Below, piece after piece: positions 8,153 through 16,791 of a stretch of 59,274 nt of DNA. The stretch is from Lachnospiraceae bacterium (GTDB lineage: Bacteria > Bacillota > Clostridia > Lachnospirales > Lachnospiraceae). Made by a program: the position numbers and the translations under genes. The number at the start of each line of letters is the position of its first letter. Position 1 is the stretch's first letter. The stretch is from the NCBI GenBank assembly GCA_017469405.1, contig JAFUGL010000008.1:1-59274 (forward strand), read 5' to 3'. The notes under the pieces are model-generated. The model worked only from the letters and a program-made list of their open reading frames with translations, searched no databases and was not told where the DNA came from.

Positions 8153-8590
8153 TTATTTACACAACTCTGCCACGATAGTATTTATAAGCTTTCCGTCTGC
8201 TTTTCCTTTTAAAGCAGGCATAACCTCTTTCATAATCTGTCCTTTATTCTTGCTTGCTATAACCTCAGCAAAATTATCGTTAAGGAATTTCTTAATCTCA
8301 TCCTCGCCCATCATCTGCGGAGCGTATTCCTTAATTACATCATATCTGAACTGATACTCCTCCTTAAGATCTGTTCTTTCTGCCGGACAGCTGTCAAGCT
8401 GTTCCTTTGCAGTCTTTAAGGATTTAAGTATAACCTGGTCAACAAGCTCTTCCTTTATGTCATCTCTTGTTCCTGCATCTATTGCAGCCTTTTTTACATC
8501 TGAAACTATAGATGATATGGCATCCTTTCTTGCCTTATCATGTGCCTTCATAGCTGCTATCATGTCCTTTTGTAAAGTATCAAATTGCAT
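8153..8590 (-). CDS. GatB/YqeY domain protein
   Basis: 145 aa, the usual size of the YqeY family. It carries the KAMKAHDKARKDAISSI start region, an EYAPQMMGEDEIKKFL segment and a KGQIMKEVMPALKGKADGKLIN end. YqeY resembles the tRNA-binding tail domain of the GatB amidotransferase subunit; a role in tRNA-dependent amidation is suspected but unproven. It is last in the pantothenate/coaBC gene run, 36 bp after coaBC, with its own ribosome site. Confidence 0.88.
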   Translation of the reverse strand: MQFDTLQKDMIAAMKAHDKARKDAISSIVSDVKKAAIDAGTRDDIKEELVDQVILKSLKTAKEQLDSCPAERTDLKEEYQFRYDVIKEYAPQMMGEDEIKKFLNDNFAEVIASKNKGQIMKEVMPALKGKADGKLINTIVAELCK

Positions 8591-8626
8591 CGTTTTTACC
8601 TCTTTTCCAAAAATATTATATTTATT

Positions 8627-9817
8627 TTAAATCATCTCAATTATCTTATCAAGTATCTTTCCTGCTGCCTCGTCCTTGCTCATTATAGGAAGCTCGGTAG
8701 TATCGTCTCTTGTTATAAGTGTAATTACATTTGTATCCGTTCCGAAACCTGCACCCTCAACCCTAAGACTGTTGGCAGCTATCATATCTACATTTTTCTT
8801 ATCAAGCTTTGCTCTTGAATTCTCGATAAGGTTCTCAGTTTCCATGGAAAATCCGCAGATAATCTGTCCCTCGCGCTTAGTAGCTCCAAGCTCCTTAAGG
8901 ATATCCTTGGTTCTGCCAAGAGGGATGCTCATATCATCATCCTTTTTCTTGATTTTCTCATCAGCAACCGTAATCGGTGTATAATCCGCTACTGCTGCGG
9001 ATTTGATAATGATATCCGACTCGTCCTTATACTTCATAACCGCATCGTACATATCTGCCGCGCTTACAATATTTACCACCTCTACAAACGGTGGTGGTGC
9101 TATGGCAGTTACACCTGATACAAGGATAACTCTTGCACCTCTTTCCATAGCATTTCTTGCGATTGCATAACCCATCTTACCTGATGAATGATTGGTTATA
9201 TATCTTACAGGATCAATAGCCTCCTGAGTCGGTCCGGCAGTTACAAGTACTGTCTTGCCAGCCAAGTCCTTTTCGTGCTTAATCTCTTTTAATATATAAT
9301 CAAGCAAAACTTCTTCACTTGGAAGCTTGCCGGCACCCACATCACCGCATGCCAGCCTTCCGCTTGCAGGTGATACTATCTCCATACCATAATGCTCAAG
9401 CTTCTTAAGGTTATCCTGTAGTATAGGATTTTCAAACATATTGGTATTCATAGCAGGAGCGACAAGCTTCTTGCATTTGCATGCCATAACGGTAGTAGTA
9501 AGCATATCATCTGCTATACCGTTTGCAATCTTGCCTATAACATTGGCAGAAGCCGGTGCTATCATAACAACAGCTGCTTTTTTTGCAAGTGCAACATGCT
9601 CAACACTGTACTGAAAATTTCTGTCAAAGGTATCTACAAGACATTTATTACCCGTCAGTGTTTCAAAGGTAATCGGATTAATAAAATTGGTTGCATTTTT
9701 TGTCATTATGACCTGAACATCGGCATTTAATTTAACCAGCATGCTTGCCAGATTGGCAATTTTATAAGCTGCTATACTTCCTGTTACTCCGAGTACAACT
9801 GTTTTTCCATTTAACAT
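8627..9817 (-). CDS. coaBC: Bifunctional phosphopantothenoylcysteine decarboxylase/synthetase
   Basis: 396 aa from MLNGKTVVLG, placed by GGAGG about 8 nt upstream; seven further codons upstream lack a site. The N-terminal half is the flavin-dependent CoaC decarboxylase (GVTGSIAAYK, VEHVALAK with the catalytic His, APAMNTNMFENP, GRLACGDVG). The C-terminal half is CoaB ligase (TAGPTQEAIDPVRYITNHSSGKMGYAIA, KKKDDD). It converts 4'-phosphopantothenate with cysteine and CTP to phosphopantetheine. It lies directly after panD, so vitamin synthesis feeds straight into CoA synthesis. Confidence 0.95.
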   Translation of the reverse strand: MLNGKTVVLGVTGSIAAYKIANLASMLVKLNADVQVIMTKNATNFINPITFETLTGNKCLVDTFDRNFQYSVEHVALAKKAAVVMIAPASANVIGKIANGIADDMLTTTVMACKCKKLVAPAMNTNMFENPILQDNLKKLEHYGMEIVSPASGRLACGDVGAGKLPSEEVLLDYILKEIKHEKDLAGKTVLVTAGPTQEAIDPVRYITNHSSGKMGYAIARNAMERGARVILVSGVTAIAPPPFVEVVNIVSAADMYDAVMKYKDESDIIIKSAAVADYTPITVADEKIKKKDDDMSIPLGRTKDILKELGATKREGQIICGFSMETENLIENSRAKLDKKNVDMIAANSLRVEGAGFGTDTNVITLITRDDTTELPIMSKDEAAGKILDKIIEMI

Positions 9818-9903
9818 ACGCTCCACCTCCGTTATCATTAATACAAAATATACTCTTTATCATTGTAATTAATCTGATAGTTTTCTTTCCCACATAAAAT
9901 CTA

Positions 9904-10299
9904 CTACATAAAATCTTCCGTAAGAAGTCCATGCTTCTCATATCTTGATACATTTGCAATTTTGTTATTATCATCCACAAATACTACGTAAGGCTTATTA
10001 TCCTTTGCCTCTTCAGGTGTCATCTGGGCATAGCACATTATGATAACCTTATCACCTATATCTACAAGCCTTGCAGCTGCACCGTTAAGGCATATCATTC
10101 CGCTGCCTTTTTCACCTGCGATGACATAGGTTTCAAGTCGGTTTCCGTTATTTACATCCACCACCTGAACCTTCTCGTATTCATATATTCCGGCAGCTTC
10201 CATAAGTGCCTCGTCTATGGTTATGCTTCCGACATAATCCACATCCGCCTGAATAACTGTAGCTCTATGAATTTTGCTTTTAAGGACATCTAATATCAT
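9904..10299 (-). CDS. panD: Aspartate 1-decarboxylase precursor
   Basis: 131 aa, slightly longer than the usual 127. It makes beta-alanine for pantothenate. The self-cleavage site is visible at Gly24-Ser25 (DYVGSITID); Ser25 becomes the pyruvoyl group. NGAAARL and the VIIMCYA strand are family hallmarks. It sits between panC and coaBC. An 18-bp perfect palindrome separates it from panC and ends about 20 nt before its start. Confidence 0.95.
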   Translation of the reverse strand: MILDVLKSKIHRATVIQADVDYVGSITIDEALMEAAGIYEYEKVQVVDVNNGNRLETYVIAGEKGSGMICLNGAAARLVDIGDKVIIMCYAQMTPEEAKDNKPYVVFVDDNNKIANVSRYEKHGLLTEDFM

Positions 10300-10318
10300 T
10301 TTTTCCTCTTTTCTTTCA

Positions 10319-10364
10319 GGTATCTTTGATTTTGATTAATCGAATTATCAAAATCAAAGATACC
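10319..10364 (-). repeat. Perfect 18-bp intercistronic palindrome upstream of panD
   Basis: GGTATCTTTGATTTTGAT (10319-10336) pairs fully with 10347-10364. The 10-nt loop can pair further around TCG. No T tract follows on the minus strand, so it is not an ordinary terminator. It may be an mRNA processing or stability element between panC and panD. Confidence 0.65.
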
Positions 10365-10405
10365 AATTTAGTTTTTTCTAAAAAGTTATTAAAAATATAT
10401 AAAAA

Positions 10406-11254
10406 TTATATTGTTGCCATAAAGTTATCTATGAGTCTTGCCTCGCCGCCTATGTTTACAGCGATTGCGCAGAGGATTTCTCCCTTTATGGTGTCTATGC
10501 TCTTCATAGTATTGACATCAACGATTTCTACATAATCTATAGTTGCAAGAGGTTCTGCTTCGATAAGCTCTCTCATAGCCTTCTTAACCTTTGCTGCATC
10601 ACGCTCTCCGTCTTCTACCATCTTCTTAGCCATAAATATGGAACGGCTTAAAACAAGTGCAGCCTCTCTTGACTTTGGTGAAAGGTAGGTATTTCTAGAA
10701 CTCTTTGCAAGTCCGTCTGCCTCTCTTATAATCGGACATCCTACTATCTCGATATCCATATTTAAATCCTTGACCATACGCTTAACCACTGCAAGCTGCT
10801 GTGCATCCTTCTCACCGAAATATGCTCTGTCAGGTGTAACTATATTGAAAAGCTTATTTACAACCGTACAAACTCCTCTGAAATGTACCGGTCTTGAAAG
10901 TCCGCAAAGTGCCTCGGTAAGTCCTGTCATATCAACAAATGAGCAAAAGCCTTCGTCATACATTTCTTCCGGCTCCGGATGAAAGATAAGTGATGCACCT
11001 GCTGCCTCGCAAAGCTTTGCATCCGCATCCAAATCTCTCGGATAGCTTGCAAGATCCTCTGTCGGTCCAAACTGCATAGGATTTACAAATACACTTACAA
11101 CCACGCGGTCATTTTGTGAAACTGCTTTATCGATAAGGCTCTTATGACCTTCGTGAAGGTATCCCATAGTCGGAACAAGGCCAACAGTAAGTCCTTCCTT
11201 TCTCCATGCCTTAACTCTGTCTCTTACTTCTTTTATAGTTGATACGATTTCCAT
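10406..11254 (-). CDS. panC: Pantothenate synthetase
   Basis: 282 aa from MEIVSTIKEV, placed by GGAGG 10 nt upstream. It joins pantoate and beta-alanine using ATP. Nucleotide-binding motifs VPTMGYLHEGH, SVFVNPMQFGP, and the GEKDAQQLAVV and SSRNTYLS segments are all present at normal spacing. It follows panB and precedes panD. Confidence 0.96.
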   Translation of the reverse strand: MEIVSTIKEVRDRVKAWRKEGLTVGLVPTMGYLHEGHKSLIDKAVSQNDRVVVSVFVNPMQFGPTEDLASYPRDLDADAKLCEAAGASLIFHPEPEEMYDEGFCSFVDMTGLTEALCGLSRPVHFRGVCTVVNKLFNIVTPDRAYFGEKDAQQLAVVKRMVKDLNMDIEIVGCPIIREADGLAKSSRNTYLSPKSREAALVLSRSIFMAKKMVEDGERDAAKVKKAMRELIEAEPLATIDYVEIVDVNTMKSIDTIKGEILCAIAVNIGGEARLIDNFMATI

Positions 11255-11354
11255 ATCCGTTTTCCTCCATTCATAATGTAACACAGGCGTGAGCCTTGTC
11301 GCATTTTAATAAATTATATTTGATAGTGAGTTTTGACAATCCCAAAAATATATT

Positions 11355-12182
11355 TTAGTATAACTTTTCAATTACATCATCATCTATCGCATAGGTATGC
11401 TTTGCTTCAGGATAAGTGCCTGCCTTAACCTCCTCGATATAAGCCTTGAAGGCTTCCATCATAAGCTGTCCCGTCTCGGCAAATCTCTTAACAAACTTCG
11501 GTGTGAAGTCTGAAAACATTCCAAGCATATCTGCATATACAAGCACCTGTCCGTCGCAGCCTGCTCCCGCTCCTATTCCGATGGTCGGGATATAAAGCTT
11601 CTTGGTAACAAGAGTTGCAAGTTTCTCAGGTACGCACTCCAAAGTTACTGCAAATGCACCCGCTTCCTGAACTGCAAGAGCATCCTCGATAAGCTTTTTA
11701 GCCTGTGCCTCGCTCTTTCCCTGAACCTTAAAGCCGCCAAATGCATTTATACTCTGTGGTGTAAGTCCAATATGAGCCATAACCGGAATTCCCGCATCGA
11801 CTATAGCTTTAATCTGCGGTGCAACCTCCACACCACCCTCAAGCTTGACAGCCTGTGCGCGTCCTTCCTTCATAAGCCTTCCTGCATTCACAACAGCATC
11901 GTAAACCGATGTCTGATACGACATAAAAGGCATATCTATAACTACAAGTGCTTCCTTTGCTCCTCTGGCAACAGCAGCACCATGATGAATCATGTCATCA
12001 ACCGTAACGGATAATGTATCCTCGTAGCCGAGCATCACATTTCCCAGTGAATCGCCGACCAAAATAGCATCAATACCTGCCTGGTCGATAAGCTTAGCCG
12101 TTGAATAATCATAGGCTGTAAGCATTGTAAGCTTCTCACCGTTTTCCTTAGCCTTTGCAAATGTTAAAACTGTTTTTTTCAT
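11355..12182 (-). CDS. panB: 3-methyl-2-oxobutanoate hydroxymethyltransferase
   Basis: 275 aa. It transfers a one-carbon unit from methylenetetrahydrofolate to ketoisovalerate, giving ketopantoate. The [29 protein letters not shown] and VKLEGG motifs are intact, as is [13 protein letters not shown]. The ATG has a good GGAGG site. It is preceded by panG, the likely enzyme for the next reaction. Confidence 0.96.
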   Translation of the reverse strand: MKKTVLTFAKAKENGEKLTMLTAYDYSTAKLIDQAGIDAILVGDSLGNVMLGYEDTLSVTVDDMIHHGAAVARGAKEALVVIDMPFMSYQTSVYDAVVNAGRLMKEGRAQAVKLEGGVEVAPQIKAIVDAGIPVMAHIGLTPQSINAFGGFKVQGKSEAQAKKLIEDALAVQEAGAFAVTLECVPEKLATLVTKKLYIPTIGIGAGAGCDGQVLVYADMLGMFSDFTPKFVKRFAETGQLMMEAFKAYIEEVKAGTYPEAKHTYAIDDDVIEKLY

Positions 12183-12252
12183 AATATTTACCTCCTATAT
12201 ATCCCTACATCTTCCATCAAAGATGCGGTGCGGTCGGAGCATCTGCTCCTTA

Positions 12253-13113
12253 CTACGGCTCAAGCAGTCCTTTCATCGCGTCATAATCATAGTCAGGTGA
12301 AGCCTTGTGCTTCATATCTGCTATCTCAACCAGCTCCCTTGACAAAAGCCTGTAAATGTCAAGCTCGTCAGGATTTTTGGAAAGGGCTTCCAGGTGCTTT
12401 CTTACCGTCTCGGTGTCACATCGTTCAACCGGTCCGGTCAATGCATCAGCACAGCCTTTTTTGATAAGATTATTCGCGTTATTTTCAAATAACGGCTTTA
12501 GGGCATCTTCCGCTTCTGCTTCGGAAAAACCGCAATCCATCATAAGCTTCATACTCTTATGATAAAGTCCGATTACAAGATTGCTTGCAAAAACAGCAGC
12601 TCCGTGATATTTAACCTTATCCTTTGCACTTATTATCTTAACCTGATGACCCATACCCTTAAACATATCCGTCATCACATCAATCCGTGCATCATTTCCT
12701 TCAATTGTTATATAAGCCTGATTGAAATTTATATATGACTCAGTCTTTGAATTGACTGCATATATAGGATGTATCGAATAACCATACACCTGGCTATCCA
12801 TACCAGAAAAAACCTGTGAGGAAAGAGCCCCACTGGTATGACATATTATCTTCTCGTCCAGATTTGCATCAAGTCTGTCCAGCGTATCCGCCATAACAGC
12901 AATCTGCCCGTCAGGAACAGTGATAAATATGATATCATTACCATTTACAAGTTCAGTTAAGGACTGATAGCAATGAGAATTCGTGAACTCGGCCGCCTCC
13001 ATAGCGCTCTTTAGGGTTTTACTGTAATAACCGCCAACCGTAATACCGTGGTCGGTCATATGCTTTCCCAGAGTAAATCCCATCTTGCCGGCACCGATAA
13101 ATCCAACCTTCAT
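12253..13113 (-). CDS. panG: Rossmann/DUF2520 protein, probable PanG-type ketopantoate reductase
   Basis: 286 aa. An N-terminal Rossmann NAD(P) fold starts at residue 3 (VGFIGAGKMGFTLGKHM). The C-terminal helical domain is of the DUF2520 type (HGAAVFASNLVIGLYHKSMKLM, TGPVERCD). No panE is present, yet panB, panC and panD follow, leaving ketopantoate reduction unassigned. DUF2520 proteins termed PanG have been described as ketopantoate reductases, and the cluster position fits exactly. The enzymatic call is inference from family and context. It is first in the operon, with its own promoter. Confidence 0.75.
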   Translation of the reverse strand: MKVGFIGAGKMGFTLGKHMTDHGITVGGYYSKTLKSAMEAAEFTNSHCYQSLTELVNGNDIIFITVPDGQIAVMADTLDRLDANLDEKIICHTSGALSSQVFSGMDSQVYGYSIHPIYAVNSKTESYINFNQAYITIEGNDARIDVMTDMFKGMGHQVKIISAKDKVKYHGAAVFASNLVIGLYHKSMKLMMDCGFSEAEAEDALKPLFENNANNLIKKGCADALTGPVERCDTETVRKHLEALSKNPDELDIYRLLSRELVEIADMKHKASPDYDYDAMKGLLEP

Positions 13114-13203
13114 AGCATTTCTCCTTCATGAACTGATATTAAATTTCCGGTACAGTTTCTCATACAGTTAATCAAACTGCATATTCGAATACCATCCACG
13201 TGC

Positions 13204-13232
13204 AATATATCATCTATGGGGATTTTTGTAAA
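13204..13232 (-). promoter_or_regulatory. Promoter of the panG-panBCD-coaBC operon
   Basis: TTTACA (13227-13232), 17 bp, TATATT (13204-13209) on the minus strand, about 90 bp before panG. No riboswitch-like structure is evident in the leader. Confidence 0.6.
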
Positions 13233-13280
13233 TATTTTTAAGAGAAAAAATTGTATTTTTAAAAATACACAAATAAAGCA

Positions 13281-13310
13281 AATATATCGTCCCGGGAAGG
13301 ACGATATATT
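13281..13310 (-). terminator. Terminator-like hairpin after the GNAT gene
   Basis: A perfect 12-bp stem AATATATCGTCC/GGACGATATATT with a 6-nt loop, followed on the minus strand by TGCTTTATTTG. It lies 45 bp after the GNAT stop. Confidence 0.6.
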
Positions 13311-13355
13311 ATAAACAAAGATAATTAAGTCGACTAAATAAATTCAATTTTCAGA

Positions 13356-13805
13356 TTAAAGCTTATACTGCATAAAGTTTCCATTTTTCTCAAATCCAAA
13401 ATCCGTATAAAGCAAAACTCCCATATCCGATGCGGTAATCTGTACCGTTCCGCAGCCATAGGCTCTTGCTTCATCTATAACCTTTGAAAGAAGCATTTTT
13501 GCTATTCCTTGTCTTCTGTAATTGTTGTCCGTATACATACTTGATAAAAGTCCTATCCTTCCACTCGTGCATCCAAAATACGGCGGCTTCTCTACAAAAG
13601 ACATACCACTCGTTCCGACTATTTTATCACCATCCACTGCAAGCCACGATACAAACGTACCGTCAGCCATATGTCTTTTATAATAATCATATAATGCCGG
13701 TCTTAAATCAAAATCCTCGCTCGCTCCTTCTTCACGAAGCTGATTAATACGCATCTCAATAAATGTATCAATATCCTCATACGTTAATTTTCTATATTCA
13801 ATCAT
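13356..13805 (-). CDS. GNAT-family N-acetyltransferase
   Basis: 149 aa, a single GNAT fold. The acetyl-CoA loop is MYTDNNYRRQGIAKMLLSKVIDEA (R-R-x-G-I-A, about residues 92-115). LLYTDFGFEKNGNFMQYKL is the usual C-terminal end. The start MIEYRKLTYED has a good ribosome site. The substrate cannot be read from sequence. It lies downstream of a 46-aa ORF and may be co-transcribed with it. Confidence 0.88.
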   Translation of the reverse strand: MIEYRKLTYEDIDTFIEMRINQLREEGASEDFDLRPALYDYYKRHMADGTFVSWLAVDGDKIVGTSGMSFVEKPPYFGCTSGRIGLLSSMYTDNNYRRQGIAKMLLSKVIDEARAYGCGTVQITASDMGVLLYTDFGFEKNGNFMQYKL

Positions 13806-13840
13806 AAGTATGCTCCTTTATTTTATCAAATAATAATTTT

Positions 13841-13868
13841 TAACCCATCACGAAAATGTGATGGGTTA
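13841..13868 (-). terminator. 11-bp perfect hairpin after the 46-aa ORF
   Basis: TAACCCATCAC pairs with GTGATGGGTTA around a 6-nt loop. On the minus strand it is followed by an AT-rich but not T-only stretch, so termination would be weak. It lies between the 46-aa gene and the GNAT gene. Confidence 0.5.
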
Positions 13869-13920
13869 CTTCATCGTTATGTACTTATTCATATTAAGTT
13901 TTTATCATTTGTATGAAAGA

Positions 13921-14061
13921 TTACTTGATTTCTCTGCGTTCAGATTGAGCTATTGCTTTATCAACAACTTTCTTTGCTCCTTCATAATTACCACTTTCAA
14001 GAAGCTCTTGCAACGCATAAAGAAAGAATATAAATTCATCTCTATTCATATTTTCTTCCAT
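13921..14061 (-). CDS. Small 46-aa protein
   Basis: Too short for usual ORF cut-offs, but convincing: ATG with GTGAGGTGA ribosome site about 7 nt upstream, 46 codons, TAA, then a hairpin. The product begins MEENMNRDEFIFFLYALQE and ends AQSERREIK. It is acidic at the front, amphipathic and probably all-helical (a leucine-rich helix, then GNYEGAKKVVDKAI). It has no signal peptide or membrane helix. The shape suggests a small cytoplasmic regulator or adaptor; no family is recognised. Confidence 0.6.
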   Translation of the reverse strand: MEENMNRDEFIFFLYALQELLESGNYEGAKKVVDKAIAQSERREIK

Positions 14062-14281
14062 ACCATCACCTCACAAGGTAATTATATGATTTCCTCCTTT
14101 CTTGTGTCAATAAAATTATTTAAAATGCACACATCCTTCCTTCAACTCTTTTTTATTTTTCTTTCGTGAATTAAAGCAAGAATTATCTTTGAAATAATAA
14201 ATCAGAAAAAGCGAACTTGCTTATAAACATAATATACGACATAAATCGATAAAAGTAAATAAAAATATTACTGCTTTCACC

Positions 14282-14558
14282 ACATGCGAAGCATGTCGGT
14301 CAGGCATGAGGATGCAGATGACTTATGCGTATGCTGTGGGATATACAGGTCACAAAAGGACCGTTTAAAAACGCGAGTACTTAAGGAAAGAGAAAATGGG
14401 ATAACATGCTTTGCATTTATGCAAAAAGCTATGTTATCCCATTTTCTATTGAGTTTAGTACTCCTGCGTTTTTAACCGAGTGAGAACGTGTCCGTTGTGA
14501 CCTGATATATCACGCAGCTATACGCATAAGTCATCTGTATCCATTCATGCCTGACCGA
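14282..14558. repeat. Long palindromic element, family A copy 2
   Basis: Outer arms 14296-14353 and 14497-14558 pair over about 58 bp with a few bulges. An inner stem around AAAAACGC/GCGTTTTT and an apical stem close on TTTGCATTTATGCAAA (14410-14425), the same 16-mer as in copy 1. Further shared strings are GTTTAGTACTCCT (14453-14465), GAGTGAGAACGTG (14478-14490; GAGTGCGAACGCG in copy 1) and the CATGC-GAA-GCATG left cap. The long stems are unrelated to those of copy 1. The right end lies 4 bp from the guaB stop, so it is the guaB 3' UTR. Confidence 0.8.
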
Positions 14559-14562
14559 TAAA

Positions 14563-16044
<1,482 letters not shown>

Positions 16045-16100
16045 TTAAACGCTGTCTTCGTTAATGGTTTATGTGTATCATCTTTAATATATTTCGCACA

Positions 16101-16129
16101 ATAATATCATTTAACCCTCGCAATGTCAA
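16101..16129 (-). promoter_or_regulatory. guaB promoter
   Basis: TTGACA (16124-16129), 17 bp, TATTAT (16101-16106) on the minus strand, leaving an ~80-nt leader in which I see no purine riboswitch. Confidence 0.75.
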
Positions 16130-16153
16130 TGATGAAAATTATATATTTTTTGC

Positions 16154-16633
16154 TTATTTATCCATGTATATACATACGTAAAGAGTAATCCACTCTTCTC
16201 CGTCAACCAAAAGCGGAACCTTAATACCCTCTATGTCTGACATAAGCTGTATATCTCTTCCGTATACTGCTATAGGTGGAGTAATATCTATCAAAATACC
16301 CTGTGTTGAAAAAATAGTAGCTGTATTACCCATAATCATATTGCTAAGCTCGTTTAATGCTGAAGAAGCCATCTCATCAAGTGTATCAACAGGCATACCG
16401 AACATCATCTTTGAAGCAATAGCCTTTGCCTTGGAATCTTCTATTCCAAGCACAACCTGTCCCTTCATCTCACCTACTATTCCAAGCTGTATCGCATATG
16501 TAAGTTCCTTAATCATGAACTCAGCCTTGACAGGCTTTCCAACAGTGAGATCAAGCGCTGCAACACTCTTAACGATTGATATACTTGATTGTAAAAACGG
16601 ATTTATGTATTTAACGTCAATAGTCTGCTTCAT
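16154..16633 (-). CDS. cheX: CheX-like chemotaxis phosphatase
   Basis: 159 aa with the CheC/CheX/FliY-type active-site helix SSALNELSNMIMGNTAT (conserved E and N, about residues 92-108). In this family the pair positions water to dephosphorylate CheY-P. The length matches one-helix CheX enzymes. It implies a flagellar/chemotaxis system elsewhere; cheV at 32382 supports this. It has its own promoter, and guaB lies downstream. Confidence 0.85.
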   Translation of the reverse strand: MKQTIDVKYINPFLQSSISIVKSVAALDLTVGKPVKAEFMIKELTYAIQLGIVGEMKGQVVLGIEDSKAKAIASKMMFGMPVDTLDEMASSALNELSNMIMGNTATIFSTQGILIDITPPIAVYGRDIQLMSDIEGIKVPLLVDGEEWITLYVCIYMDK

Positions 16634-16687
16634 ACTTTTCTCCTTAAAAGATCTAACTTCACAAAATAGAAAGTCGATTGTCTAGAT

Positions 16688-16716
16688 ATTATATCATAGA
16701 TTTTACATTCATTCAA
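16688..16716 (-). promoter_or_regulatory. cheX promoter
   Basis: TTGAAT (16711-16716), 17 bp, TATAAT (16688-16693) on the minus strand, 55 bp before the ATG. It looks like a sigma-A promoter rather than a flagellar sigma-D one. Confidence 0.7.
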
Positions 16717-16791
16717 ATATTATTTGGATATAAACAAGCTTTTTTTTATAATATTTTTCCGCCAATATAATTGTCATATATAAGCGACATT

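Noticed and set aside
11279..11310. Another full palindromic element upstream of panC
   Set aside because: A short AGGC-GTGA-GCCT hairpin similar to the C3 left flank is present, but there is no apical module or opposing arm.
2136..14558. HEARO or TnpB-associated guide RNA, or a group II intron remnant
   Set aside because: There is no nuclease or reverse-transcriptase ORF nearby, no domain V-like hairpin, and the fold is a long palindrome rather than those known shapes.
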